Below, piece by piece: positions 10,681 to 21,540 of a DNA stretch of 64,000 bases. The notes beneath the pieces were generated by a model. That model was not told the origin of the DNA and did no database searches. It was given only the letters and a program-made list of their open reading frames with translations. The stretch's first letter is position 1, and the number at the start of each line of letters is the position of its first letter. A program made the translations under genes and the position numbers. Source of the stretch: Asterias rubens (lineage: Eukaryota > Echinodermata > Asteroidea > Forcipulatida > Asteriidae); assembly GCF_902459465.1 (NCBI RefSeq), contig NC_047062.1:30684673-30748672 (forward strand). The letters run 5' to 3'.

Positions 10681-12050
10681 CTCTTGACTAGTTTTTGTAT
10701 CATTAGATATAGTGTAATGAAACCAAGGATGCCTCATAAGTAAAGTCAATCACAATAGCCACAAGCCTGAGGAAACCTGTTTGCGAAAGTATAAACGAAG
10801 AGGAGTACGAATCATGATGCAGTTATACCATAGAGTCAGGACCACTCGATGGTTATACCAACGGTGTGTGTTTGGCTACCAGTTTATGCCACTCGGTGCC
10901 AAGAAATTAATCACTTACTTTTAGTTGTTATATGAAAAACGTCTGCTGTAAACGATGACACACACAAACAGAAAAGTTTTCCCCGCCTTCCAAACTAAAA
11001 CATCTCGTTGCCATAACACTTAACCCATCCCCATTACTTCACATTAAGTGTAGGCGCCATTGTTTGCACAACCCTCCCAAGGTTGAGCCCTCCCATAGGC
11101 GGATATCATCCGGTCACGTGTCTTTCGTCCAATTAGGGAACGCCTAATATGCTGATATACTTTCGATAGCGCGGTTATGGAGGGATGTACCCTTTTCCGG
11201 TCTACTGGTATCCTGTAAAAGAAAACGGTTGTTTACTACAAAGTTTTTACTAAAAATATAAATGAAAGATGTTGGGAAATGCGTCAATTGATGAGCTTGT
11301 TATGATTCACCCCAAAAATAGACCGTACTAGCCCAACTCTGTTTGGCTGAGGTGCGCCGTTGCACACTCAGGCAAGAATTACATTGCACTACTTTTAGGC
11401 TGTGTTCACCCCCGTCGTGTAGACACCATTCGTGTATATTTCTTGCAGTTCTGGTCCATGTTGTTCCTGTAAACCCTGATGTCCCTGTATAAACCCTGAT
11501 GTCATCTCCATCTCAATCTTCTTCTCTGTCTACATCTTTTCTTTTCCCTGTCCCGGTGGTTGTCAATCCATAATTCCCGTTGTCCATCTGTTGCCATTTC
11601 TTCGGGCAGTGTGTCCAGCCCACCTCCATTTTAGCCAGGTTCATTGTCCTAACACTGCACAACCCTTTGCTTATTAGAGATACCACATTATTGTTGTTAT
11701 GTAACTGGAGTCACGGTGTTGACATTTCTTTTAGTGTGTCTCTCCTGAGGGAGTCTCAGCTTGGTTAACGATGATGTGTGTACACCGTCAGTCCATTTGT
11801 TCAAGTTCTCTTGTTTTATCCCACTCTCTTAATGTCCGAGTGGTGTCAGTTTCGTTATTTTTGGGAGTGAAAGTCAATCTGTGTCGCTCTTTTTGAGTGA
11901 AATTTGAACAAACTTCACACTAAATCGAGTTGAAAGTACCCGTCTTTCACTCTTTAAAGAGTTGTACGCCATATGGCTCTTTGCAATAGTGGTATGGCGG
12001 AAACGAGTGGTTTTTCACTCTTTTACATTTAGAGAGCAAAGATACGTGAT
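10681..12050. other. Intergenic stretch with scattered promoter-like motifs
   Basis: CACGTG at 11115-11120 and a nearby CCAAT lie in a moderately GC-rich segment (11040-11200). A short tandem of CCTGTAAACCCTGATGTC is at 11468-11505. No gene frame is evident, so the motifs have no assigned gene. Confidence 0.3.
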
Positions 12051-12061
12051 ATAATATAATA

Positions 12062-12345
12062 ATATTAAGTCTTATATCTACCAGCAAGGTACTCAAGGCG
12101 CTTAGTATATAATATACATTTTTACAGAAAGAGAGGTTATTGAAGTTATGATTTCTGAGACCTAATTATGTAGCACTTAGGTGCTATAAGGCGCATACAG
12201 CAGACACATCCAGAAACACCGGGGCAAACCCCTTCTCTTTTCGATAAAGTGCACTCTGTGGACGAAGCATTAATGTTTTAGTGTCTTGCTTATGAGGACA
12301 CAAGTGCCACGACTGGGACTCGAACTTAACCCACAATCCGATGCA
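12062..12345 (-). mobile_element. SINE family A, antisense, diverged
   Basis: AGTCTTATATCTACCAGCAAGG, then CGGGGCAAACCCCTTCTCTT, then ACGACTGGGACTCGAAC. It lacks part of the GGACGTAAAGCC segment. Confidence 0.65.
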
Positions 12346-12544
12346 ATTGTTACATCATTTAGACCGATAGGCCTACATTGAAGGCCGAAAGTACTGATGC
12401 TAAACACACATCGGTGTAAGTGTTTAAACAAAAATATATATATAATTTTTTATTCTCGATGCAAATTTAAAATCTATTAAACCATTGTTGTACCCGCTGC
12501 TAAAACCTAGGATTCGAACTGCCTCTAAGCTAGCGTCCAATCTC

Positions 12545-12625
12545 GGTGGTCAAGTTCGTATGACACTGCTCTAGAAATAGAATTGCAAAGGTCGTTGGTT
12601 CGAATCCCACCCGAGTAATATGCCT
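12545..12625 (+). repeat. tRNA-derived repeat, family T
   Basis: AGGTCGTTGGTTCGAATCCCAC is a clear B box and T-arm shared with 36122-36195. The D-arm half is degenerate. Not an intact tRNA. Confidence 0.45.
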
Positions 12626-12813
12626 GTTATTTTTTTTCACAACTCGGGAAAGTACTGAGTACATGTATACAGTGCTAACACACATGAATTTTGTGTAAGG
12701 GTGAACAAAACAAAATAAATATCTTTATCCGCGATGCAAATTTAACATCTATTGTGGTTTATATTGATATCTATTTAAAAAGGCCGAAATGTTCGTGTTT
12801 GAATATACACCTT

Positions 12814-12984
12814 GGGTGGATTTCACAAAGGTAGTCCTAACTTAGGACTAGTCCTAGGCAAGGCTAAGAGATAGGACCAGTCCTAAGTTAGGATGAGTTA
12901 CTGGTCCTAACTTAGGACTGGTCCTATCTCTTAGTATTGCCTAGGACTAGTCCTAAGTTAGGACTACCTTTGTGAAATCCACCC
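12814..12984. mobile_element. M2 element forming a near-perfect hairpin
   Basis: Arms 12814-12893 and 12905-12984 are inverted repeats of 80 bases with two mismatches around an 11-base loop. The ends read GGGTGGATTTCACAAAGG. It is the best preserved M2 copy. Confidence 0.9.
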
Positions 12985-13693
12985 GATCGTGTTTTTTCTG
13001 CCTTAGACATCAACAAATGTTTACAAAACAAGCTGTCATTTGGTTCACTGTTACTCACTTGTTTATTTATTTGGATTTCTGTTTAATGTTTACTTTGGAG
13101 GAAAGAAATATCCCACAATTTGGAATCTGGTTACGCCGCGAAGAGCTGATACGCGCACGATTGCGGATGTTAGGCCTAATTAAATTTTCCTGGAAGCCAT
13201 TTTGTTTTTTTCCGGGTATGAAAATATGACGTTCCACCAATTCCGCATTTTTGTTATGATTGCATTAAACCTCACAAACGAAACGTCATGCCTTTAACTT
13301 TTTGTTTTGCGTTTATACAATAGTTCCCTTTTGGTAGTTGTTTGCGACAGGTAGTTCTATTTTCTCAATCAGTATTTCGTCGGATGTGTTTGTTTTGTAA
13401 CGTTATTGTGGAGTTTTAATAACTGACACTCGTTGACTTGTAATTGTGTATGACCACAGAAGTTGTTTTTAAAAACGTGCATACATTTCGTATGAAACAT
13501 TTGCTGAGATGTTTTTTTCTTCAATCATCTGAGCGAAACCCTCAACCATGATTCAAATGGTTTGAGCATGTGCTCCTGTGTGTTAACACAAACCAAATTA
13601 TCATTTTCGCTCTTCGTACGTTAAGTTCAAGAAAGAAAGTTACTTCACTTCAATCCAGCCGATTATTCAAAACACAAAGCGAAGAAAAAACTA

Positions 13694-13978
13694 TCTTAAA
13701 GGCACTGGACACGTTTGGCAAAGACCAGTCTTCTCACTCGGAGTACCCCTTCATAAATGCATGAAATAACTAACATGTGAGCATTGGCTCAACTGGTCTT
13801 CAAAGTTGCAAGAAAATAATGAATGCAAAAACACCCTTGTGTGCTTTCAGACGCCTGGGAAAGGCTTCAGGCCTGAAGTCTTTCTGAGATTGTTATGTCA
13901 GTGAGAAATTATCTCTTTCTCAAAAACTATACGTCAGAGGGAGTCGTGTCTCACAATGTCTTATCAACAGCTCTTCGG
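13694..13978 (+). mobile_element. M1 foldback element, right end replaced
   Basis: Begins CTTAAAGGCACTGGACACG and has the GGCCTGAAGTC core, but at the position of its right arm it passes directly into an M2 element. Confidence 0.65.
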
Positions 13979-14109
13979 TGCTCGTTTTTCACAAAGATAG
14001 TCCTAACTTAGGCCTATGTCCTAGGAGTTAATCAAAGCTTAAGGCTGGTCCAAAGTTAGGAGGAGTCACTCGTCCTGACTCGAGATACCACTTTGTGAAA
14101 TCCATCCCA
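13979..14109. mobile_element. M2 foldback element
   Basis: TTTTTCACAAAGATAGTCCTAA at the left and CTTTGTGAAATCCATCCC at the right; the interior is diverged. Confidence 0.65.
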
Positions 14110-14702
14110 GTGCCTTTTAACTGGTATCCAAGTCAAAATGCATGAAGTTATAGACGTAGAGATGGGAAAGATATTGTTTGACCTGTATGAACCCTAGACT
14201 TGGTTCAAGTCCCGTTCTCGTGTGAGAGGTCCGTCATAAGCATATCGCGCCTATATAGCAAACAACCCGTATAGTGCGAGCTCGCCGTCAAAATCATGGT
14301 CCCGAGAATAAGTTGGAAATGCAGATCATCATAAGTTTTCTGGCTATGGTGCGAAATCGGGACTTGAGTCAAGTCTATATGAACCCCGGATACAGTCAGC
14401 CACTGTTGAGTTTAGAGACAACGAACTTTACTGGCTTGAACACTCTGCCAATATTAAAATTTCACTTCAAGCAACACTCATCAACGTGCCAAGTCATGTG
14501 AGGCTTTGTCATCGCAAAAACAAAAGACAACCCCGGCTGTTGTTGCTGTTTAAAATTCATTGCGGTTTATTTTTTTGGGGGGACACCAATTTTGAAGAAA
14601 AAAAACTGCGAGGGAATCCCGGAAGGATGCGTTAGTCACATCTATCAGAGGACAATCCCCAAACCGCAGAACTGAGTCACTGTACCACAGATTCCAAGCA
14701 AA

Positions 14703-14820
14703 TATAAACAGGAGGCAAATCCTGAACCCTGGCAGAACTTTAGAACTCGGACAGTGCGACGCTTCGGTTTGGTGAAGAGATCAACTTGAGCGGAACTTCC
14801 AGCTGCACTTTTTTAAATTG
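14703..14820 (+). promoter_or_regulatory. Candidate promoter and 5' UTR exon of the bZIP gene
   Basis: TATAAA at 14703-14708 is followed at 14735-14820 by a stretch ending in a consensus donor (AAATTG|GTAAGTTG). The first coding exon at 16634 begins after an acceptor, so an upstream noncoding exon is required and this is the best candidate seen. No transcript evidence. Confidence 0.35.
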
Positions 14821-15058
14821 GTAAGTTGATTGTTATTATGGTAAAGGAATCGGTATAGGCTTATACTTGCAACATTAATTCTTTAAGTTACTTCAGGATA
14901 CCATGCACTTGTGTTTAATAGTGACTACTTGTCAATTAAATTGGTAAGTTGATTGTTATTATGGTAAAGGAATAGGTATAGGCTTATAATTGCAACATTA
15001 ATTCTTTAAGTCACTTCGGGATACCATGCACTTGTGTTTAATAGTGACTACTTGTCAA
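14813..15058 (+). repeat. 123-bp tandem duplication spanning a splice-donor-like site
   Basis: Copies 14813-14935 and 14936-15058 differ at only about four positions. Each begins TTAAATTGGTAAGTTGATTG, so the putative 5' donor of the bZIP gene is present twice. Confidence 0.85.
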
Positions 15059-15154
15059 AAGTTTTCGAACTTCGTACCCAATTGCCTTCCTCCATGTTCG
15101 TATTATGCATAACTTTCTGACCGCTAGTCTAGCTAAAACTTGGCGACATGTTAT

Positions 15155-15484
15155 ACAGTTATGGACACTATTCTTAATTGCTCAAAACAATTGTTAGCAT
15201 ACAAAACTACTTGGTGAGAAAGGCTCCCTCTGAAGAGTAGTGCGGTTTTTGAGAAACAGGTTATTTCTCACACAAATAATAAAATATTTCAGCTGAAGCC
15301 TTTTATTATGCATCTGAAAGCTCACAAAGTTGGGCAACAAGGTGTTTTTTTTCTTTCATTTCTCTTGCAACTCTGATGACCATTGAGCAAAAATGTTCAC
15401 ATTTTTTTTTTTTTTGCATATGATGGGATAAATCAATTGAGAATACTGGTCTTGACAATTGCCAAACGTGTCCAGTGCCTTCAA
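15155..15484 (-). mobile_element. M1 foldback element
   Basis: Left end GTTATGGACACTATTC, right end AAACGTGTCCAGTGCCTTCAAA; subfamily with a TTTCAGCTGAAGCCTTTTATT core. It lies in the putative bZIP 5' intron. Confidence 0.7.
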
Positions 15485-15894
15485 AAAGATACCAAAAATA
15501 GAATCAAAATTTACAACATGTTATGATGTTAAAATGCCATCAAATCCTTCCAATACAATTACATTGGTGATAACACCGTGTGGTGTTGAATCTCTCCGGT
15601 TTATGTGACAACACCAATGCTGTCGAATTCTAACACCCCATGTTTTTTTGCAGTGAAGGCTTTAATAAGCAATTTCAGATGTGTCATGTACAAACAAAAC
15701 GTATTGGTTTGGGAAGTTATTGCATTAGAAAGAACAACAGATCGATTATGCAGGTTGCATTCAGGGCCAGGTAGCGGGTTACACAAAGTTCGGCAAACGT
15801 GAACTCGCACACTGATGTCAATGTAGACCTTGTCTTTACCCGCAAGGATGGAGGCAGGTACTGGTCTTATCAATCCCAATGATTTATTGGATGA

Positions 15895-16230
15895 ATAAAC
15901 GTGCAGTGACGTAGAAGTTGTCCATATCTGCGTTTTGATTGGTCCAAGTTGATCTCATTCACTGATGTCAACGTAGATCGGTCCCTTGGACAGGTACTTG
16001 CTTTTCAGAATCAGTGATCAAATTGAATAATATGATCATTTAATTGGATAATTGGCAGTGACGTAAGCATTTTGTATCTGTGTTTTGATTGGTCCGCCGA
16101 GGTGACGTTTGACAGCAACACTTGGGGTCGTCTGCTCATGATGAATCTAAGTGAAAAGTGAAGATGACCTACGCTAGAGGCCACTCTCTGGCGTTATGCA
16201 CGAGTTTTGAAGCGTCAGATGTTCTGTCTA
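15895..16230 (+). repeat. CRE-bearing dispersed repeat, copy in the bZIP 5' intron
   Basis: TATCTGTGTTTTGATTGGTCC, then GAGGTGACGTTTGACAGC, then GAGGCCACTCTCTGGCGTTA match the copy at 33450-33640 in the same order. It contains several TGACGT half-sites. An internal partial duplication repeats ACTGATGTCAA(C/T)GTAGA near 15811 and 15961. Confidence 0.6.
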
Positions 16231-16598
16231 TAATGTCAATGTACCTTTATAATGATGCCCTCTACATGCTATTGTCTATTTCCGGAATCCAAAAACCCTT
16301 AATATGTTTTGCAGACGTGATTTGTTTAACATGGCCCCGGGAGGTCACTTAAAGGTTTGTGTAGTCTTCATTGCCGACACTGTTTTTTTGTATACTAGTC
16401 CTCGATAGAGGGCGCGGCATCAACTGTTTTGGAGACTGACTCGGAGGGACTGTCAAGTCTATGAACTTAGCTCGATCATTTTGATCTAGATGTTTGTGTG
16501 ATACAGATATCTCTGCTCCAGTAATTCATGTTAAACATCTATTATTTGTTAAAAAAAGATTCGTAAAAAATAATGAGTGTACACTTTCATCAACAAAG

Positions 16599-16606
16599 TG
16601 ACGTCA
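16599..16606. promoter_or_regulatory. Perfect CRE palindrome TGACGTCA
   Basis: An 8-base consensus CRE lies 28 bases before the first coding exon of the bZIP gene. Factors of this family bind this sequence and ATF3 autoregulates in vertebrates, so feedback control is possible but inferred. Confidence 0.4.
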
Positions 16607-16653
16607 AACAAATCATGTTTAATTTTCTTTCAGGAGATAGCATTGAAACTAAC

Positions 16654-18686
16654 ATGGAGCGAATTGTCATGCCTGGCGACGAGCTTTGGGATCCGGCTGG
16701 CGGCTTTGACTTGACCGCCAACGGCTTGACCACCCTCAATAATGGCTTCGACCCCGTGAGCCCGCCACCCCAGCAAAATAACACTGAGACCGATGCGGAG
16801 TTCATGCATCGTACAATGCTACGGGAGGAGTTGAGGGTTAATATACTACAGAGGAGATTGCAAAAAGGTCTCGGGGCGGTCCAGCTTGACTGGAGGTTCA
16901 CCAAGCCTGAAAATGTAAGGAAAAGTGCCGCAACATATAAAAAAAAACCACACACCTAAGCACATGTTGTTTTGGTCTTGTTTTGCGTCTACCGCCAAAA
17001 CTCATGACTAATGTTCCCTCTTGAAGTATTATTTCAAAAAGCGGTGGACGTATTATTAATTTATTTAGAATCTAAACCGCACTGCATTTTTAAAAAGGAA
17101 GAAACTAAAACAGAACCAACACTCCCACAAAGAAAACTTACATATGGATGTACCCGAAAGTTTAATATGTTTGTTTTCTGAATTTTTTCGACGTGAGGAT
17201 TTTTTTTGTTTCCAAGAGCTACAATCTATTATGTTAAAACACCATGTTACGTGAACTTGCTGAATGTCTGTTTTGATGTCCCACTGCCCCTAATATATGT
17301 TGGGAAATGGCATTGGTCTATGTCAAATAAGTGTAAAGGCTGTTTGTTATTTTTGCAAGAAATAAACAAATTCTTTGATCGGACATGCATCAAATTGTTC
17401 CAGAGACCTTTCCTTAAACTTTACCTGGTTACACTATTGATAGAAGTTGAATTTACAGGGGAAATCATAATTTGATATTCTTTTCCGGAATTTGTCTTTT
17501 TCAGCTGACACCAGAAGAGGAAGATCGAAGAAAACTTCGCCGAGAGAGGAACAGAGTTGCTGCCTCAAGATGCAGGGAGAAACGACGAGAGAGGACGTAT
17601 GTTCTTGTCAAGGTGAGCCTATAACACCCAATTCAGACAGGCGCTCCAGGAGTCGCGCCGAACCAAAATCTGAATTAATTACATGAAAAGTTTGACGTCC
17701 TCTGAAACAGTTTTAGGAGCGACTGGACGCGCTAGCAGTCGGTCGCAACGACTCTGGAGCGACTTCGTTTTAGACGTCAATCATGTCATGAATAGAGCCA
17801 ATGTAAATGTTATGTTAAGTTTGTCAAGGCTTTCGTGGGGGTATCTGGGACGGGAGACCACGCACGCGAGTAGCGAAGCCATTCGCTTGGGATCGCGGGC
17901 CTCAAAGGCACGAAGACGTTGAGAAAAGGCTCACCTAGCCTGAGAATTAGCAGTGGTTTCAGCAGCACATTGACACAATTCGCCACTTCAAGGACAAACT
18001 TCTTCACTTTATTTCCAATATATAAAATTGTAATCGTAAGTGCACTCAAAATGCTTGGTAAAGCGCTACGAAATGGCCGTGTTTTTTTTTCAGGATGCCT
18101 GGTGCATCGAAGGACATACACTCATGGTTGGTTTTATGAGTACCCTTCGTTGCGGGTTACCACGAGAAACCGTGAGAAACCGCGAACACATGACGATTAC
18201 TACATACTATACATGTAGCCTTTTGGAGATACGAGGACACTTTAGAAGTGACTGTTTTGTGTGGGTTGTATACAAATTATATCGACAAAGTGGGTTGTGA
18301 AAATAATATAAACTACAGTCTTCTCCTTCTCCTGAAGGAGAGCAGAGCCTCCTGGTAAAGACGAGCAGAGTATACTGTTCGAAACGTCGAGACCAAACCG
18401 GCTCTTTTCAGAGCCAACACTCACCCTATAAGAGATTTACACATAGTTATACCCGCAAGTTTACTATTTATTTATAGTTTTTTCTTACAGTCTTTATGCC
18501 TCGCTCTTATCATTGCAGGAGACCGACCAACTTGAAACCAGCAATCAGGAATTAATCCGAGAGATACAACAATTAGAAACGGAGCGCCAGGAACTTGTGG
18601 CAATCCTGTCCTCCCATCAGCAGACGTGTGGCTGCAGCCCTCCCGTACCCAACCCTAGTCTAGATGACCTCCACATTGACCCATGA
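16654..18686 (+). CDS. bZIP transcription factor, ATF3/JDP2/FOS group
   Basis: Coding exons 16654-16914, 17505-17612 and 18519-18686 join in phase 0 at both introns to give 178 residues, close to ATF3 (181) and JDP2 (163). The N-terminal half has an LREELRVNILQRRL helix like the KEELR segment of ATF3. Exon 2 starts LTPEEEDRRK and carries the basic DNA-contact region RRERNRVAASRCREKRRER (N103, A106, A107, C110, R111). The zipper has leucines at 121, 128, 135, 142 and 149 and a histidine at 156, the spacing of FOS and ATF3. The ETDQLE start of the zipper is FOS-like while the linker before the basic region is ATF3-like. The family binds AP-1/CRE sites as dimers and responds to stress. The start ATG at 16654 lies in the exon that begins after the acceptor at 16631-16633; an upstream in-frame ATG at 16573 lies in the intron. 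Membership of the group is secure; ATF3 versus JDP2 versus FOS is not. Confidence 0.9.
18310..18430. repeat. Foldback repeat with GACGAGCAG...CTGTTCGAAACGTC stem
   Basis: CGAGCAG and CTGTTCG pair around a six-base loop, followed by AAACGTCGAGACC and AAACCGGCTCTTTTCAGAG. A related copy is at 40565-40705. The CTGAAGA/GAAAC arrangement recalls hammerhead ribozymes of Penelope-like elements, but the core is not canonical. Confidence 0.45.
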
Positions 18687-18805
18687 ACATAAATCTTCAC
18701 ATTTTGTTTTTGTAAAATAATATTTGTAAATTTTGAAACGCAGTTGTGACTGAAACATATCACACTGCAATGATGTATATTAATTTCAACTTGTACAGTT
18801 TTATA

Positions 18806-18811
18806 AATAAA
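18806..18811 (+). promoter_or_regulatory. Polyadenylation signal, bZIP gene
   Basis: AATAAA lies 120 bases after the TGA stop at 18684-18686, in AT-rich sequence typical of a 3' UTR. Confidence 0.6.
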
Positions 18812-18900
18812 GAATATGTTTCAGTGTATGTGCACCTTAGCCAGGAATTCTGATTATTTCTTTTGTAAATGTAGTTGTGTATCCTATTTTTCACATTATG

Positions 18901-18917
18901 TGGGGGGGGGGGGGGGG
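18901..18917 (+). repeat. Poly-G tract
   Basis: An uninterrupted run of about 16 G in the bZIP 3' flank. A similar run is at 42090-42106. Confidence 0.8.
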
Positions 18918-19432
18918 CGATTCGGAGTTCCATGTTACGTACCAGCGCAAACGTACCAGCGCTATGAAATGGCAATCGCGCAGTAAGCACAACTTAGGCC
19001 GCTAAGCAGCTCTATGAAACTGGGCCTTGGTCATCAGAAAACAACAAATAACAATATTCTAGAGTTATTAGAATGTTTTATTGTTATGAGTCAAGGATGT
19101 GTGACTAATTTATATGGGTTGGGGTTTAAATGTTGAGTACGGTGAAGAACGCCATATACATAAATAGCTGTAAAGCCGTCGTCAATATGCTATAGCAGTG
19201 GTTTCAATACGCCTCTCTTAATATTCATGCATGACGTCATAACTCTTACCCAGGGAGGCTAACGGCGCACGTCTGCCACCACTTTACTTGCAGTGGCTGC
19301 ACCTATGGCCTCGTTTCTGTTAGAATTGTGAAGTACTCCATGCATAAATCTTAAGAGAGGCGTATAATAGAACCCTTCCCATGAAATTATGTAAACCGCA
19401 CATTGCGCTTGCGCACCAACAATGCCGGGGGC

Positions 19433-19636
19433 CAATTTCATAGAGCAAACAATCGCTTATTTTAAACATGTTACTGACTAAAATTTCATGCCATACCCAT
19501 TGCTTGTGACTAGTATTTAGCTGTTGTTTACTTGGCATAACAATTGAGTGATGTCTTGGCCGGTAATCTGATTTTACTAAGCAAGGATTTGTTTGCTTAA
19601 GCAAAATTTTGTGCAGCTCTATGAAACTGGGCCCTG
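19433..19636. mobile_element. M3 foldback element
   Basis: GGGGCCAATTTCATAGAGC at the left and GCAGCTCTATGAAACTGGGCCC at the right. A detached copy of the right end (GCTAAGCAGCTCTATGAAAC) occurs at about 19000-19025. Confidence 0.75.
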
Positions 19637-19715
19637 GTTTGCAAAGGGAGGGAACAGTTTTTTCTTCTTCTTCCTTACAAGTGCTGCTTCATAAGTGGAC
19701 ATTATACCGTGCCAT

Positions 19716-19838
19716 CCGAATTGGTGGCTACAGCTACGGCTACGGCTGTTGCTAAGGGTGTTGCTAAGGACGTCCTATACTTCAACGCATGATGACGCGG
19801 AAATCTAGCCGTAGCCGGAGCTTCAGCCGCCTATATGT
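19716..19838. mobile_element. M5 foldback element
   Basis: GAATTGGTGGCTACAGCTACGG at the left, complementary to TAGCCGTAGCCGGAGCTTCAG at the right. Core GTTGCTAAGGGTGTTGC. Confidence 0.7.
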
Positions 19839-20047
19839 TTTTAAATAAACCATAAACCAAATATTCGGACACGGGCTCTGCCTACGTGTGTTTGCCAGCC
19901 AAGTGGCTGTGCGCGTGCGCGAATGTAATTAGCATTTTTTTAGGGTGGGGCAAATTACAAATCCCCATGTGAAATCACAGCAGCTTGACTGTCTCAGCAC
20001 ACTATAGTCATGAAATCTTCAAAACAAAGATAGGAATTATAACGGTA

Positions 20048-20320
20048 TAAACCCTTTTCACATTACAAAGCCAATTCCCGGGATGATGAGACCCCTGGAA
20101 ATCCCCGGGGTGTTTTAACCCTACGGCTTGCCTTACCTTAAGTTTGTTTCACCTTGATGCATTTTTTTTACTGTGAAGAAAAAACACAAGCAAGTGGTAT
20201 TTTTTGCCCGGGAAATGGCTATTACCCAGGAGTTTACCGGGTCAGCAATTGTGAAAGGGTTAGCTACATTTTTTTGTCATGGGAATTCCCTGGGAATCTC
20301 TGGTGTGAAAGGCTTTTAGT
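20048..20320. mobile_element. Inverted-repeat element with CCCTTTTCACA ends
   Basis: AACCCTTTTCACATTACAAAG at 20050 is complementary to CAATTGTGAAAGGGTT near 20245. CCCGGG and GGAATTCCC motifs recur inside. Confidence 0.5.
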
Positions 20321-21540
20321 GCAGGCCTTTTCGAGACACCCAAGTTTCATCACCTAAAATCAACCCTCGAAAGCGACTTGTTGAACTATGTTGTTGAGAC
20401 TGCACCTTCATTCAATCCCCACTGCTGCAGGCCAAGTAAACAAAATAACAGTTGATCGTCCAGGTTTGTACACAAAAGAGGAGGATGTTTTGTTTTATTT
20501 CTCTTTACGGGTGGCCACCAAGCCTTTTAATTCGAACTATGACCACCAATTCTTCAGTTTAAAATCCACCACTTAATTTATGTAGTTATGTAAGTTCTTA
20601 AAAGATTTGCAAGTTGTGCACAGACAATTTGCCTTTTTGAAAACAAAATGTAAAGAAGAAAAAGAAAAAAAGATGTGGTCTTAACAAAAGATGAGGGATT
20701 GACGACCAACTGGTATTTCTTTGTATTTGGCCTTATGGTAAAAACCTTCTAGTGAATAAACACTCTTTGCGTAGGTGTTCATCAGACTGCAATAATGCAA
20801 TTTCTAGTTGTTTACGTAAACCCTTGGTAGAAAAAAAATAGTACCCTCTACATACAATTCAACAGACCAAAAGGGCCATTGTGGTAACAATAGAAGTCGG
20901 TTGGCATTACCATATAAATAGCTTCATGTTCATGGTCTTCAAATTTTCAATAAAAGAATTCTTTCTGACTGCTGGCACTACTGGCTTAAAAAAAACCACC
21001 CTATTGGTTTTTGGCATAGAGCTTGGTGTGGGTGTGTCATATTATACTTGGTGAACATTTGGACTTGTTGCTTATTCCATTCGACAGAAAGCTGTTTCAT
21101 CTGTTATTCGGAAGCTCTCCTCAACAACTTGGTAGGTATACAGAGAATGTCAACTGTGTGTTTTCATATCAAGCTATGGTTTTGGATTCATGCCATATTT
21201 ATGTTTTTTGTGTGATAGTTTATCCAAAGAAATTGAAGTTTTGTGTGCATGCAGGGTCTTGAACAAGACTTGTAAATAAATTGACAAAAGTGGCGTCTAC
21301 GTGGGAAACGCTTGGCAATCACATTACACGGTTCTTCATTTTTGTTTTCGATATCAAGCTTTGAGACGCCCTTCGGTGGATAAGGCCTTATTATATAAAA
21401 AACGATTATTATTGTTATTAAGTAGGCATAATCAATCAATCTAGCAAAGATCATAATATTTGTGTTATAAACAAATGTTTGATAATAACTCTTAAAATGA
21501 AATGCAAAACAAACTTCTGGTTGCAAGTCGAAACATCCTT
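20320..21540. other. Upstream region of PLAC8-like copy 1, no gene recognised
   Basis: AT-rich with short frames only. The noncoding first exon expected for the PLAC8-like gene probably lies here or further left but could not be placed. Confidence 0.4.

Noticed and set aside
16573-16653. Upstream in-frame ATG extending the bZIP protein by 27 residues
   Set aside because: A strong TTTTCTTTCAG acceptor at 16631-16633 lies inside the extension, so the earlier ATG is intronic.
17815-17900. Similarity of GGACGGGAGACC to the 3' part of 5S rRNA
   Set aside because: Only about a dozen bases match and the internal control regions are absent.
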